A DNA stretch of 64,000 nucleotides from Torymus aiolomorphi (Eukaryota; Arthropoda; Insecta; Hymenoptera; Torymidae): assembly GCA_036365515.1 (NCBI GenBank), contig CM070873.1, forward strand, positions 193,563,104 through 193,627,103, written 5' to 3'. The notes under the pieces were generated by a model. That model was not told where the DNA came from. It saw nothing but the letters and a program-made list of their open reading frames with translations, and searched no databases. The position numbers were made by a program, and so were the translations under genes. Numbering within the stretch: the stretch's first letter is position 1; each line of letters begins with the position of its first letter. Of the stretch, positions 34,258 through 45,967 are shown in pieces.

Positions 34258-35068
34258 TTTCCAAGAAGAGGGCTCTCTGACATTTTTATGCTTTCCTCTA
34301 TTACGAGAAAATGAAAGATAGCGGGAGGTGGGAGTTAGCCTTCTGCGCAGTTTCCCACCAAAGGGGAAACACAAGTTTTCCCCCAAAAACAAAGGAGTTT
34401 CGCGCTATATAAAGGGCCAGCAAGTAGGCCTCAATAGCTCACTCTTTTTCTGAACTTCTGCGAGGACGAAGCTCTGCCCGACGGACCATCAACGCCACCG
34501 ACGCTGCCCACGGCGAAGCGTTGCCCGTGCCACGTCCGACTTAGAAGTTACCACGACGAGAGCCGCCGACTCTGCGCCACGGAGAAGCATTGCCCGTGCT
34601 TACGACCGACCGATATCGCAGGGATTCGATTTCGTCAGGACGCTTACTGTGAGCCATCAACACCCGCCTCGACGCAACGACCTGCTGGGAGACCACCCGC
34701 CGAGAAGGAGATCACCATCGCAGCACTGAACCACCGATCTTCAAGGCGACGTTTTCCGAGCGGCCGACAATTGCGTTAGACATTAAGGTACATTATGTAA
34801 TTTGAATTTCGGGGTTATTTAAGTAAATATCATAATCAGACTAGTAAATTTGCATTGTATTCTTTCCTCCGCTACAATAAAGGCGAAGCGCTCTCGAGCG
34901 CCGGCCTGTAGCAAAGGGAGGTAAAGTCCTCCGACCCTGCTTCCTTCCGTCTCCGTAACCTAGTCAGGCATAGCGCTTTCGGGCGTTGGCTAAAAGACAG
35001 GGAGATCCGGCACGCCCCATAGGAGGCCTGCTAGACGGATAGCTGTATGTTTGGATTCCGACGTAACA
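33518..35068 (+). repeat. 3' LTR (1,551 bp)
   Basis: Starts TGTAATGGACG and ends GACGTAACA, followed by AAAG of the target duplication and the interrupted satellite monomer. It has TATATAAA at 34406-34413 and AATAAA at 34876-34881. Compared with the 5' LTR it has a shorter (GA)n at about 34234-34257 and an extra ~51 bp (GTTTTCCGAGCGGCC...) near 34751. The 5' copy appears to carry the deletion. Confidence 0.95.
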
Positions 35069-35747
35069 AAAGAAACGCGTTTTTATTTGGAAGTAATATA
35101 TATTTGTTTGAATGCCATCATTTTTTTCCAACAAATAAATATTTCATTGTTTTGACTATAAAATTGTTAAATGTCAATTATAATTACAAAGAAAGCATGC
35201 ATAGTAAGGAAGTCCAATGTTTTCAAATCAATGACACCAGTATTAACGGCAAATAAATGATTTTCATGAACGTAATTGAAATTTCTTACGCGGTATTTGC
35301 ACTATTCAAAGAAACGCGTTTTTATTTGAAAGTAATATATTATTGATTGAATGCAATCATTTTTTCGAACAATTAATATTTCATTGTTTTTCCTACAATG
35401 TTTTTAAATGTCAATTGCGATTTCACAAAAAGCGTGCATAGTAAGAAATGTCAATATCTTTCCCCCAATGATACCGGTATTAACGGCAAAGAAATGATTT
35501 TCTTGAACAAAATTGAAGTTTCTTACTCGGTATTTGCTCTATTCAAAGAAACGCGTTTTTATTCGACAGTAATATATTTTTGATCGAATGCATTCATTTT
35601 TTTCGAACAAATAAATATTTCGTTGTTTTTAGTATAAAGTTTTCAAATGTCAATTATAATTTCAAAGAAAGCATGCATAGTAAGGAAGCTAAATGTGTTC
35701 GACTCAATGGCACCAGTATTTGCTCTATTCAAAGAAACCCATTTGTA
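35069..35747 (+). repeat. Satellite array downstream of the LTR element
   Basis: Continues the monomer interrupted at 17030 (AAAGAAACGCG) for about three monomers. It ends in a 15-bp stretch AGAAACCCATTTGTA (35733-35747) that is the left target duplication of the Penelope block. Confidence 0.9.
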
Positions 35748-35817
35748 AATATTAAGAAACGATGGTGAGGGTCAACCCAGGATGTAAAAAATCACAACTC
35801 AAAGTTTCATTCTCAAA

Positions 35818-35860
35818 TCACAACGTTTCGCTAGTCTGCTTTTCTAGCCTCTTCAGGTGA
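35818..35860 (-). ncRNA. Hammerhead ribozyme, Penelope A copy 1
   Basis: On the minus strand: helix I TCAC/GTGA, core CTGAAGA, helix II GCTAG/CTAGC, core GAAA, then CGTT at the cleavage side. Same motif as at 38969 and 41969. Short helix III (ACGT) fits the minimal, probably dimeric, hammerheads known from Penelope-like elements. Confidence 0.8.
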
Positions 35861-36163
35861 ACATTTATTACACTACATAGCAAAAATTAAAAACAATATA
35901 ATCGCAACATGGTCATTTTTCGTTGTACACATATGAAAACAAATAAAATTACATACATTACATAACTCGTTAACAGATATTTTAAGAGCCGAAGCTCTGT
36001 GTCAGAACCTCTATACAGACTGCATCGCCGCCGACGACTATTACACTGAGTATTAGATATATAACTCTCGATTTCTAAGAAAACATAAACAAACCAATGC
36101 TTGGCTACGAATCAAAACACATTCTAAATGTATAAACGATGAAAACTGGCGTGCTTAACATAG

Positions 36164-37257
36164 CTATAGTGTAGCAAGATGATTTTTCTTCCCTTTAATA
36201 TCAAATTTATTCAAAATTCTCTTCAATCTTTTATACTGACTGTTTAAAAATTGCGTGTCTTCCTGTCTGTTAATTGTGTTATCAATCCAATTTATATGTA
36301 GCATTTCAGATATAAGTCGTTTTTCCCTATTACATTCTCTATCTAATATTAATGTGTTGGCCCAATCAAAATTGTGTGTAGGATTTTCTTTGATATGTTG
36401 TGGAACAGGAAGTAATTTATGGGGGTCTAATTTTAATCCATCTATTACAGATTTTTCGTGCTCATTGATTCTCGTTTTCAAGCATCTTTTTATTTCGCCT
36501 ACATATACGCTATTACATTTCTCACAGTTAAATTTATAGATCACACTAGTCTCATTCCATTTGTCCGTTCTATCTTTGCCTAACTTAACAATATTATTCA
36601 TTTTGTGGTTCATCAACGGGACACGTCGAATGTTGAATTTTTTAAGGACTTTATTACAAGAATAAAAAAATTGTTCATGAAAAGGTAGTGCTACAGTTGA
36701 TATTGGGTTAATTATATTTTGATTGTGTGAGTTATTATTCCCATATTTATGTTTACGTATGCGACTTGTAATACATGTATTAATAAAGTTTTCAGGATAA
36801 TCATCTTTTATAAGCATTTCTTTTACTAACTTAATATTCTTGTTGGAAAAGATTGGTCAGATAGTAATAATGCTCTATCCAGAAGGTTTGAAATATTATT
36901 ACGTTTTTGTTGTTTAGTGTGATGGGAGTTAAAATTCAATAATCGGCCAGAACATGTAGGGTTTTGGAACCAGTTAGTTATTATGTTATTATCCCTTCTA
37001 ACAATCGTTAAGTCTAAAAAATTAACACTATTATCTATTTCTATTTCGTGAGTGAATTGTAAATATTTGTTGTAACTATTGAAAGTGTCAAGAACTAATT
37101 GTACTTGATTTTTTGTTATGCACAGTATGGTATCATCGACATATCTATAATAAAATAATGGTGTACAATTAGATTTTTCATTAAGTAATTTTAAGCAAGT
37201 AGTTTCTAATTTATCCATCACTATATCCGCAAAAAGGGGGGAGATGTGAGATGCCAT
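36164..37257 (-). pseudogene. Penelope A copy 1: RT end and GIY-YIG endonuclease, 5'-truncated
   Basis: Minus strand. 36826-37257 holds the C-terminal RT with the catalytic YRYVDDTILC. 36164-36817 holds the endonuclease: CEKCNSVYVGE (Cys pair and GIY-YIG core), then RINEH. The two parts are in different frames, with the junction near 36817-36826, as in both other copies. The upstream RT is missing because the copy is truncated at about 37290, where it abuts a copy in the other direction. Confidence 0.85.
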
Positions 37258-37294
37258 TGGAGTACCAAATAATTGCTGGTAAATTGCTGGTAAA

Positions 37295-38666
37295 AAAAAT
37301 CAAATTCACATATCAACAATAGTCTGGAACTTAAAGAAAAATTAGCAGATCTGACTATCCCATCAGATTGTATTTTATTATCGTTAGATGTCAGTTCTCT
37401 CTTTACCAATATTCCATACCAACTAGTGATTAACAGTCTAGAAAAACGGTTTAGGGATATACAATTTAATTAAAAAATTCCATTTCAAGAAATAATAGAA
37501 ACAAAATTTTTGTTCGATAATACCTTTTTCATCTTTGTTGACACAATTTACCAGCAATTATTTGGTACTCCAATGGGATCTCCCATCTCCCCCCTCTTTG
37601 CGGATATAGTGATGGATGAATTAGAAACTACTTGCTTAAAATTACTTAATGAAAAATCTAATTGTACACCATTATTTTATTATAGATATGTCGATGATAC
37701 CATACTGTGCATAACAAAAAATCAAGTACAATTAGTTCTTGACACTTTCAATAGTTACAACAAATATTTACAATTCACTCACGAAATAGAAATAGATAAT
37801 AGTATTAATTTTTTAGACTTAACGATTGTTAGAAGGGATAATAACATAATAACTAACTGGTTCCAAAAACCTACTTGTTCTGGCCGATTATTGAATTTTA
37901 ACTCCCACCACACTAAACAACAAAAACGTAATATTATTTCAAAGCTTGTGGATAGAGCATTATTACAATCTGACCAATCTTTTCCAACAAGAATATTAAG
38001 TTAGTAAAAGAAATGCTTATAAAAAATGATTATCCTGAAAACTTTATTAATACATGTATTACAAGTCGCATACGTAAACATAAATATGGGAATAATAACT
38101 CACACAATCAAAATATAATTAACCCAATATCAACTGTAGCACTACCTTTTCATGAACAATTTTTTTATTCTTGTAATAAAGTCCTTAAAAAATTCAACAT
38201 TCGATGTGTCCCGTTGATGAACCACAGAATGAATAATATTGTTAAGTTAGGCAAAGATAGCACGGACAAATGGAATGAGACTAGTGTGATCTATAAATTT
38301 AACTGTGAGAAATGTAATAGCGTATATGTAGGCGAAACAAAAAGATGCTTGAAAACGAGAATCAATAAGCACAGAAAATCTGTAATAATTGGATTAAAAT
38401 TAGACCCCCATAAATTACTTCCTGTTTCACAACATATCAAAGAAAATCCTACACACAATTTTGATTGGGCCAACACATTAATATTAGATAGAGAATGTAA
38501 TAGGGAAAAACGACTTATATCTGAAATGCTACATATAAATTGGATTGATAACACAATTAACAGACAGGAAGACACTCAATTTTTAAACAGTCAGTATAAA
38601 AGATTGAAGAGAATTTTGAATAAATTTGATATTAAAGGGAAGAAAAATCATCTTGCTACACTATAG
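37295..38666 (+). pseudogene. Penelope A copy 2: RT fragment and GIY-YIG endonuclease
   Basis: Plus strand. From about 37300 the RT palm region is readable (SLDVSSLFTNIP) but has a TAA near 37471 and a 3-base deletion near 37500. From 37510 to 38004 it continues with TPMGSPISPLFADIV and YRYVDDTILC. The endonuclease at 38013-38666 is open and carries CEKCNSVYVGET...KTRIN. The frame change between RT and endonuclease is the same as in the other copies. Confidence 0.85.
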
Positions 38667-38968
38667 CTATGGTAAGCACGTCAGTTTTCATCGTTTATAC
38701 ATTTATAATGTGTTTTGATTCGTAGTCAAGCATTGGTTTGTTTATGTTTTCTTAGAAATCGAGAGTTATATATCTAATACTCAGTGTAATAGTCGTCTGC
38801 GGCGATGTAGTCTGTATAGAGGTTCTGACACAGAGCTTCGGCTCTTAAAATATCTGTTAACGAGTTATGTAATGTATGTAATTTTATTTGTTTTTATATG
38901 TGTACAACGAAAAATGACCATGTTGCGATTATATTGTTTTTACTTTTTGTATGTAGTGTAATAAATGT

Positions 38969-39011
38969 TCACCTGAAGAGGCTAGAAAAGCAGACTAGCG
39001 AAACGTTGTGA
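38969..39011 (+). ncRNA. Hammerhead ribozyme, Penelope A copy 2
   Basis: TCAC - CTGAAGA - G - GCTAG - 9-nt loop - CTAGC - GAAA - CGTT - GTGA. All conserved core bases are present, and helices I and II pair fully. It lies between copies 2 and 3, where self-cleavage would separate tandem transcripts. Confidence 0.85.
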
Positions 39012-39401
39012 TTTTAGAATGAAACTTTGAGTTGTGATTTTTTACATCCTGGGTTGACCCTCACCATCGTTTCTTAATATTTTCAATGTGCTATGGAGGG
39101 TGGATACTACAAAAATTATCAATACGGTCTCCGATGGAAATATGACCAGACTCTGACTGGGAGGAGTTTTTTCACGTTTATTTTGAAGACACATGGCCAT
39201 CAAGTTGTAAATATATTGAGAACTTGGACTTCGTTTAGACATGAACTAGCAAAATCTAATGCAAGTCTTAATTTCCTCATCGCTTGTCGGTAAGAAGAGC
39301 TCATCCCGTCACACATCACGAACACGCAAAAACGTTATTTTTGTTTTCATAGTAAGTCGAGCCAACAGTCATACACAGTATCACAAAAGAAAAATTCAAA
39401 A

Positions 39402-41674
39402 AAATTACTTAAATTAGAAATTAATGATTTGTTTGTACATATTACACATTGTAAAAAACTCCTAAATGCACTCTCGGTTGTTATCAATACGTGGAAAGTA
39501 GATGGTAGAATTTTTAATAAGTTTAGAGAATTTACAGAAATTAAAAGTTATAAAATATATGATAATATTACAAGAAGATTGGATAGGAAACTTCACGATC
39601 TAAAGAAAAATGAGCATATTATGCAAAAACATAACAGAAAAAATTGGTTAAAAAATCGTTCTAGTGTTATCATACCACAGGAAGTTATGGATGTAGTTTC
39701 CTTAGGTTCTATGTTTAACATAAAGCGTAATTTAACAAAAAAAGATATAATAACTACAGTAAAAAATATTGAATACAGATGTGATAAAAAAAATACTGGT
39801 ATGACTAATGAAGTCAGGGAAGTAATAGTTAGCAATATCGAAAAATGCAGTAACACTACGCAACAGTTATCTAAGTATGATAAAGATTTTGGGAAAAAAC
39901 TTGCAGTCACACATAGATTTTTAGACAATCATAAAGATATATTTTTTACTCGTGCAGATAAAGGTAGTTTGACAGTTTGTTTGAATATAGATGATTATAA
40001 AACAAAAATGAATGTTTTACTTAACGATCGTAATACCTATAAGATTATCAAAAGAAATCCGTTAAAATCATTACAAACTAAGGTCCACAAAATTCTATCC
40101 CACTTCAATACGAATGGATATTTACAAAAACAGTACCATAACAATAGTCTCACTCAAACAAATACACAGTTACCAAAAGCATATGGTTTGCCGAAAATCC
40201 ACAAGGTTGATATACCACTTAGACCCATTATTTCTACAGTCAATAGTCCGATTCACTTTTTAGCAAAGATATTGAATATTGAATTAAAAAACTGTATTAA
40301 AAAACCAAAATCACATATCAACAATAGTCTGGAACTTAAAGAAAAATTAGCAGATCTGACTATCCCATCAGATTGTATTTTATTATCGTTAGATGTCAGT
40401 TCTCTCTTTACCAATATTCCATACCAACTAGTGATTAACAATCTAGAAAAACGGTTTAAGGATATACATTTTAATTCAAAAATTCCATTTCAAGAAATAA
40501 TAGAAACAACAAAATTTTTGTTCGATAATACCTTTTTCATCTTCGATGACACAATTTACCAGCAATTATTTGGTACTCCAATGGGATCTTCCATCTCCCC
40601 CCTCTTTGCGGATATAGTGATGGATGATTTAGAAACTACTTACTTAAAATTACTTAATGAAAAATCTAATTGTACACCATTATTTTATTATAGATATGTC
40701 GATGATACCATACTGTGCATAACAAAAAATCAAGTACAATTAGTTCTTGACACTTTCAATAGTTACAACAAGTATTTACAATTCACTCACGAAATAGAAA
40801 TAGATAATAGTATTAATTTTTTAGACTTAACGATTGTTAGAAGGGATAATAACATAATAACTAACTGGTTCCAAAAACCTACTTGTTCTGGCCAATTATT
40901 GAATTTTAACTCCCACCACACTAAACAACAAAAGCGTAATATTATTACAAACCTTGTGGATAGAGCATTATTACTATCTGACCAATCTTTTCCAACAAGA
41001 ATATTAAGTTAGTAAAAGAAATGCTTATAAAAAATAATTATCCTGAAAACTTTATTAATACATGTATTACAAGTCGCATACGTAAACATAAATATGGGAA
41101 TAATAACTCACACAATCAAAATATAATTAACCCAATATCAACTGTAGCACTACCTTTTCATGAACAATTTTTTTATTCTTGTAATAAAGTCCATAAAAAA
41201 TTCAACATTCGATGTGTCCCGTTGATGAACCACAAAATGAATAATATTGTTAAGTTAGGCAAAGATAGAATGGACAAATGGAATAAGACTAGTGTGATCT
41301 ATAAATTTAACTGTGAGAAATGTAATAGCGTATATGTAGGCGAAACAAAAAGATACTTGAAAACGAGAATCAATGAGCACAAAAAATCTGTAATAGATTG
41401 ATTAAAATTAGACCCCCATAAATTACTTCCTGTTCCACAACATATCAAAGAAAATCCTACACACAATTTTGATTGGGCCAACATATTAATATTAGATAGA
41501 GAATGTAATAGGGAAAAACGACTTATATCTGAAATGCTACATATAAATTGGATTGATAACACAATTAACAGACAGGAAGACACGCAATTTTTAAACAGTC
41601 AGTATAAAAGATTGAAGAGAATTTTGAATAAATTTGATATTAAAGGGAAGAAAAATCATCTTGCTACACTATAG
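39402..41674 (+). pseudogene. Penelope A copy 3: nearly full RT plus GIY-YIG endonuclease
   Basis: The most complete copy. The RT frame is open from upstream of 39429 through 41012, with no clear ATG at its start. It shows LPKIHKVDIPLRPIIS, SLDVSSLFTNIP, GTPMGSSISPLFADIV and YRYVDDTILC. The endonuclease starts at 41021 in another frame and has the Cys pair and GIY-YIG-like VYVGET. A TGA at 41399-41401 interrupts it, after which the frame runs on to 41674. Penelope RTs are related to telomerase RT and insert by endonuclease-primed reverse transcription. Upstream 39090-39400 is probably leader, or intron-containing sequence. Confidence 0.88.
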
Positions 41675-41968
41675 CTATGATAAGCACGCCAGTTTATACA
41701 TTTATAATGTGTTTTGATTCGTAGTCAAGCATTGGTTTGTTTATGTTTTCTTAGAAATCGAGAGTTATATATCTAATACTCAGTGTAATAGTCGTCTGCG
41801 GCGATGTAGTCTGTGTAGAGGTTCTGACACAGAGCTTCGGCTCTTAAAATATCTGTTAGCCAGTTATGTAATGTATGTAATTTTATTTGTTTTCATATGT
41901 GTACAACGAAAAATGACCATGTTGCGATTATATTGTTTTTACTTTTTGTTATGTAGTGTAATAAATGT

Positions 41969-42011
41969 TCACCTGAAGAGGCTAGAAAAGCAGACTAGCG
42001 AAACGTTGTGA
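41969..42011 (+). ncRNA. Hammerhead ribozyme, Penelope A copy 3
   Basis: Identical core and helices to the motif at 38969-39011, 3,000 bp away. It is followed by the start of the truncated fourth copy. Confidence 0.85.
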
Positions 42012-42132
42012 TTTTAGAATGAAACTTTGAGTTGTGATTTTTTACATACTGGGTTGACGCTCACCATCATTTCTTAATATTTTCAATGTACTATGGAGGG
42101 TGGATACTACAAAAATTAGAAACCCATTTGTA

Positions 42133-43378
42133 TTCGAAAGTAATATATATTTGATTGAATGCAATCGTTTTTTACGAACAAATAATTATTTCATTGTTTT
42201 TACTATAAAGTTTTTAAATGTCAATTGTAATTTCAAAGAAAGCATGCATAGTAAGGAAGCCCAATGTTTTCGACTCAATAACACCGGTATTAACGTCAAA
42301 GAAATGATTTTCTTGAACGAAATTGAAATTTCTTACGCCTTATTTGCTCTATTCAAAGAAACGCGTTTTTATTCGAAAGATCAAGAAAATCAAGAAAAAA
42401 GTTCAAGAAAATCATTTTTTTGCCGTCAATATCGGTATCATTAAGTCAAACACCTGGGGTTTTTGTACTATGCATGTTTTTTTTCAAATTACTCTTGACA
42501 TTTAAACACTTTTAAGTAAAAACAATGAAATATTTATTATTTTTAAAAAAATGATTGCATTCAATCAAAATTTATTACTGTCGAACAAAAACTAGTTTAT
42601 TTGGAAAGCGCCAATTCAGCGTATAAAATTTCAATTTCGTTCAAGAAAATCATTTCTTTGCCGTTAATACCGGTATCATTGAGTCAAAAACATGGGGCTT
42701 TCGTACTATGCATGTCTTTTTTTCAAATTACGCTTGACATTTAAAAACTTTTTAGTAAAAGCACTGAAATATTTATTTGTTTGAAAAAAATTATTTCATT
42801 CAATCAAAAATATATTACTTTCGAACAAAAACGCGTTTCTTTGAAAAGAGCCAGTACAGCGTAAGAAATCTCAAATTCGTTCAGGAAAATCATTTCTTTG
42901 TCGTTAATACTGGTATCATTGAGTCTAAAACGTGGGGCTTCCTTACTATGCATGCTTTCATTGAAATTGAGATTGCCATTTAAAAACTTTTTAGTAAAAG
43001 CAATGAAATATTTATATCATCGAAAAAAATGATTGCATTGAATCAAAAATATATTACTTTCGAACAGAAACGCGTTTCTTTGAAAAGAGTCAATACAGCG
43101 TAAGAAATCTCAATTTTGTTCAAGAAAATCATTTCTTTGCCGTTAATGCCGTTATCATTGAGTCAAAAACATGGGACTTCCGTGCTATGCATGCTTTTTT
43201 TCAAATTACGCTTGACATTTAAATACTTTTTAGTAAAAACAATGCAATATTTATTTGTTTGAAAAAAATGATTGCATTCAATCAAAAATATATTATTTTC
43301 GAACAAAAACGAGTTACAGCGTAAGAAATTTTAATTTCGTTCAAGAAAATCATTTCTTTGCCGTTAATATCGGTATCA
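42133..43378. repeat. Satellite array with an orientation flip near 42380
   Basis: The first ~250 bp continue the plus-oriented monomers. At about 42380, within GAAAGATCAAGAAAATC, the array turns round and about four monomers follow in reverse orientation (TACTATGCATG..., GCCGTTAATACCGGTATCATTGAG). It ends in TTAATATCGGTATCA (43364-43378), the left target duplication of Penelope block B. Confidence 0.88.
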
Positions 43379-43562
43379 ACTGATAAGAATTTTTCCATCG
43401 GTCTTACAGTCTTACAAATTAAATTAAAATAATTAATATTTATGGCAGTCAGATTGCCCTTGTTTATAATCACCCCCGCAGAATCTGAAATAAAAACTTA
43501 ATTAAAATCTGGAAAAAACTTTGTTAGCAAAGGACGATCTGACTGCCCACCACCACCACATT

Positions 43563-43602
43563 GTCCGACGTTTCGAGCCTGCTCCGGCTCCTCCTCAGGG
43601 AC
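43563..43602 (-). ncRNA. Hammerhead ribozyme, Penelope B copy 1
   Basis: Minus strand: GTCC - CTGAGGA - G - GAGCC - 6-nt loop - GGCTC - GAAA - CGTC - GGAC. Helix I and helix II differ in sequence from family A but still pair. Confidence 0.85.
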
Positions 43603-43709
43603 TGAAATAAAACCCGCGATACACCTCCTTATATACCATGCACCCATACCCCCTTCTTTTCTCTTACCCCACCACCCTCCACATTCCCTCTCCAACTTGC
43701 CATTCTCAC

Positions 43710-45233
43710 TTAAATTAATAAAGAATGATAAATGTTATCTAATTTACTTGACTCTATCATTAAATTTACATTATTCCGATTTCTTAGAATGTGAATACTT
43801 TCAAGGCTTTCCCTCTTATATTTATTCTTAATCCCCTGTTCCAAAATATCCACACTCCCAAAATCGTAAGAATGCAAACTATTTAAACAATGTTCTTTCA
43901 AACCCGATGTACAACTTGAGCTGCGTAAACTATATTGATGTTCATATATTCTCTTTTTCAAATATCTACCCGTTTGACCAATATAACAACCATTACAATC
44001 CCTACAATTAATTTTATAAACAACTCCCGATTTCAAACATTTATCATCCTTGTCTTTACAATTACTAAATAACCTTTCTAAATTATTATCATTTCTAAAG
44101 AAAACTTGAATATTATGTTTACTAAAAACCCTTCTAATCCTTTCCGACAAACCTCTAACATATGGTAAACTAAAATATGCATTCTTTCCATTTCTATTCC
44201 TTGTTTGATCTACCCGCTGCTTCAATCCACCATTATAAATTTCCCACACTCTCCCATCAATCATTTTATCAATAAATTTTACGGGATAACTATTCTTAAT
44301 AAATGTTTCTCTAACTAAATTTAAATTCTTTTTCCTAAAATCTTTATGTGACAATTTAATCGCTCTGTCAATGACACCTTTGATCGCACCTGTCTTGTTT
44401 CCGAATTGGTGGTGAGAATCAAAATTTAAAAATCTACCTGCCCATGTAAGTTTTCTATACCAATCTAATTTCACTCTATTATTATTACCTCTAATGACTC
44501 TAATATCTAAAAAACTCAATTGATAATCTTTCTCAACTTCTTTTGTGAATTTAATTCTATCATGGATAGAATTAAACACATCCACCATTTCATCCACAAA
44601 ACATTCTGGTACAACTGCAAAAATGTCATCAACATATCTTTTAAAAATAATTGGCTGAAAAACCAACTTAGACAAAGCAATACTTTCCAATTTTTCCATT
44701 ACTAAATTGGCTATAACAGGTGACAAAGGTGATCCCATTGGACAACCATATCTTTGTTCATATAGACTATTATCAAAAGAAAAAATTGTGTTTTTAAAAA
44801 CCAAATTAAGTGCCTTTATAAATTCATCTTTTGTTAAACTAGTATGTACTTTAATTTCAGACCATTTATCTTGTATAATATCATTCAACAACTCTAAAGG
44901 TATATTTGTAAACAAAGATACTACATCCAATGAAACCATCCTATGATCATTCGGAATAATAATATCTTTCATTATACCATAAAAACTCCAACTATCTTTA
45001 ATATATGAATTTGTTTTACCCACTATCTTGAACAATATATTAGACAAAAATCTAGCAAGTCTATACGTCGGAAAATTTATCGATGATATTATTATTCTAT
45101 ATGTCAACTGTTCTTTGTGAATCTTAGGAAGCCCATAACATTTAGCTACAGTGCCATTTTCACATTTTAAATATTTAAACATACTATCTTTAATATAAGC
45201 TTTTGTTTTCCAATGCATCAATAATTCTTTCAA
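43710..45233 (-). CDS. Penelope B RT-GIY-YIG protein, N-terminally truncated
   Basis: One continuous 507-codon frame. RT motifs in order: YGLPKIHKEQL, SLDVVSLFTNIPL, RYGCPMGSPLSPVIANLVM, and catalytic KRYVDDIFAVV. Then HHQFGNKTGAIKGVIDRAI and the linker KKNLNLVRETFIKNSYP lead into the endonuclease with KINCRDCNGCYIGQTGRYLKKRIYEH (described in pieces: Cys pair, GCYIGQTG core, KRIYEH). Unlike family A, RT and endonuclease share one frame. The N-terminal RT region is lost at the inversion junction near 45262, so the product is incomplete. Confidence 0.85.
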   Translation of the reverse strand: MKELLMHWKTKAYIKDSMFKYLKCENGTVAKCYGLPKIHKEQLTYRIIISSINFPTYRLARFLSNILFKIVGKTNSYIKDSWSFYGIMKDIIIPNDHRMVSLDVVSLFTNIPLELLNDIIQDKWSEIKVHTSLTKDEFIKALNLVFKNTIFSFDNSLYEQRYGCPMGSPLSPVIANLVMEKLESIALSKLVFQPIIFKRYVDDIFAVVPECFVDEMVDVFNSIHDRIKFTKEVEKDYQLSFLDIRVIRGNNNRVKLDWYRKLTWAGRFLNFDSHHQFGNKTGAIKGVIDRAIKLSHKDFRKKNLNLVRETFIKNSYPVKFIDKMIDGRVWEIYNGGLKQRVDQTRNRNGKNAYFSLPYVRGLSERIRRVFSKHNIQVFFRNDNNLERLFSNCKDKDDKCLKSGVVYKINCRDCNGCYIGQTGRYLKKRIYEHQYSLRSSSCTSGLKEHCLNSLHSYDFGSVDILEQGIKNKYKRESLESIHILRNRNNVNLMIESSKLDNIYHSLLI

Positions 45234-45305
45234 TTTATCTTGTAGTCTATTGATTCCTAATTTTCACATAAGTGGTATCATCCTCCCGTAAAATTTATTG
45301 ATAAA

Positions 45306-45863
45306 ATGATTGATGAGAGAGTGTGGGAAATTTATAATGGTGGATTGAAGCAGCGGGTAGATAATCAAACAAGGAATAGAAATGGAAAGAATGCATATTT
45401 TAGTTTACCATATGTTAGAGGTTTGTCGGAAAGGATTAGAAGGGTTTTTAGTAAACATAATATTCAAGTTTTCTTTAGAAATGATAATAATTTAGAAAGG
45501 TTATTTAGTAATTGTAAAGACAAGGATGATAAATGTTTGAAATTGGGAGTTGTTTATAAAATTAATTGTAGGGATTGTAATGGTTGTTATATTGGTCAAA
45601 CGGGTAGATATTTGAAAAAGAGAATATATGAACATCAATATAGTTTACGCAGCTCAAGTTCTACATCGGGTTTGAAAGAACATTGTTTAAATAGTTTGCA
45701 TTCTTTCAATTTTGGGAGTGTGGATATTTTGGAACAGGGGATTAAGAATAAATATAAGAGGGAAAGCCTTGAAAGTATTCACATTCTAAGAAATCGGAAT
45801 AATGTAAATTTAATGATAGAGTCAAGTAAATTAGATAACATTTATCATTCTTTATTAATTTAA
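45306..45863 (+). pseudogene. Penelope B copy 2: endonuclease portion only
   Basis: 185-codon plus-strand frame matching the C-terminal half of the minus-strand copy almost residue for residue: MIDERVWEIYNGG, SLPYVRGLSERI, and the GIY-YIG core GCYIGQTG. The RT is absent because the copy is 5'-truncated at about 45263. Confidence 0.85.
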
Positions 45864-45967
45864 GTGAGAATGGCAAGTTGGAGAGGGAATGTGGAGGGTG
45901 GTGGGGTAAGAAAAAAAGGGGTATGGGTGCATGGTATATAAGGAGGTGTATCGCGGGTTTTATTTCA

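Larger units (their letters stand above)
17031..35068 (+). mobile_element. 18-kb Ty3/Gypsy-type element with two env-like genes and an IAP
   Basis: A complete LTR-bounded provirus-like element: 5' LTR, primer site, gag, pol, F-like envelope, chuvirus-like glycoprotein, two unknown Cys/His proteins, BIR-RING protein, noncoding tail and 3' LTR. The ends are TG...CA. A 4-bp target duplication AAAG flanks it (17027-17030 and 35069-35072), and the satellite rejoins in register, so boundaries are exact. At 18,038 bp it is two to three times the usual 5-8 kb of insect Gypsy elements. By eye the LTRs differ at roughly 26 aligned positions plus two indels, so the insertion is neither brand new nor ancient. 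Confidence 0.93.
35748..42117. mobile_element. Penelope-like block A: one inverted and two direct copies
   Basis: The block is bounded by the 15-bp duplication AGAAACCCATTTGTA (35733-35747 and 42118-42132), with satellite on both sides. Inside are a 5'-truncated minus-strand copy (about 35748-37290), a 5'-truncated plus copy (about 37290-39087) and a longer plus copy (about 39088-42060). The start of a fourth copy (TATGGAGGGTGGATACTAC) is cut off at the right edge. Inverted head plus tandem copies are typical of Penelope elements. One outer duplication means the compound arrived in a single event. Confidence 0.88.
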
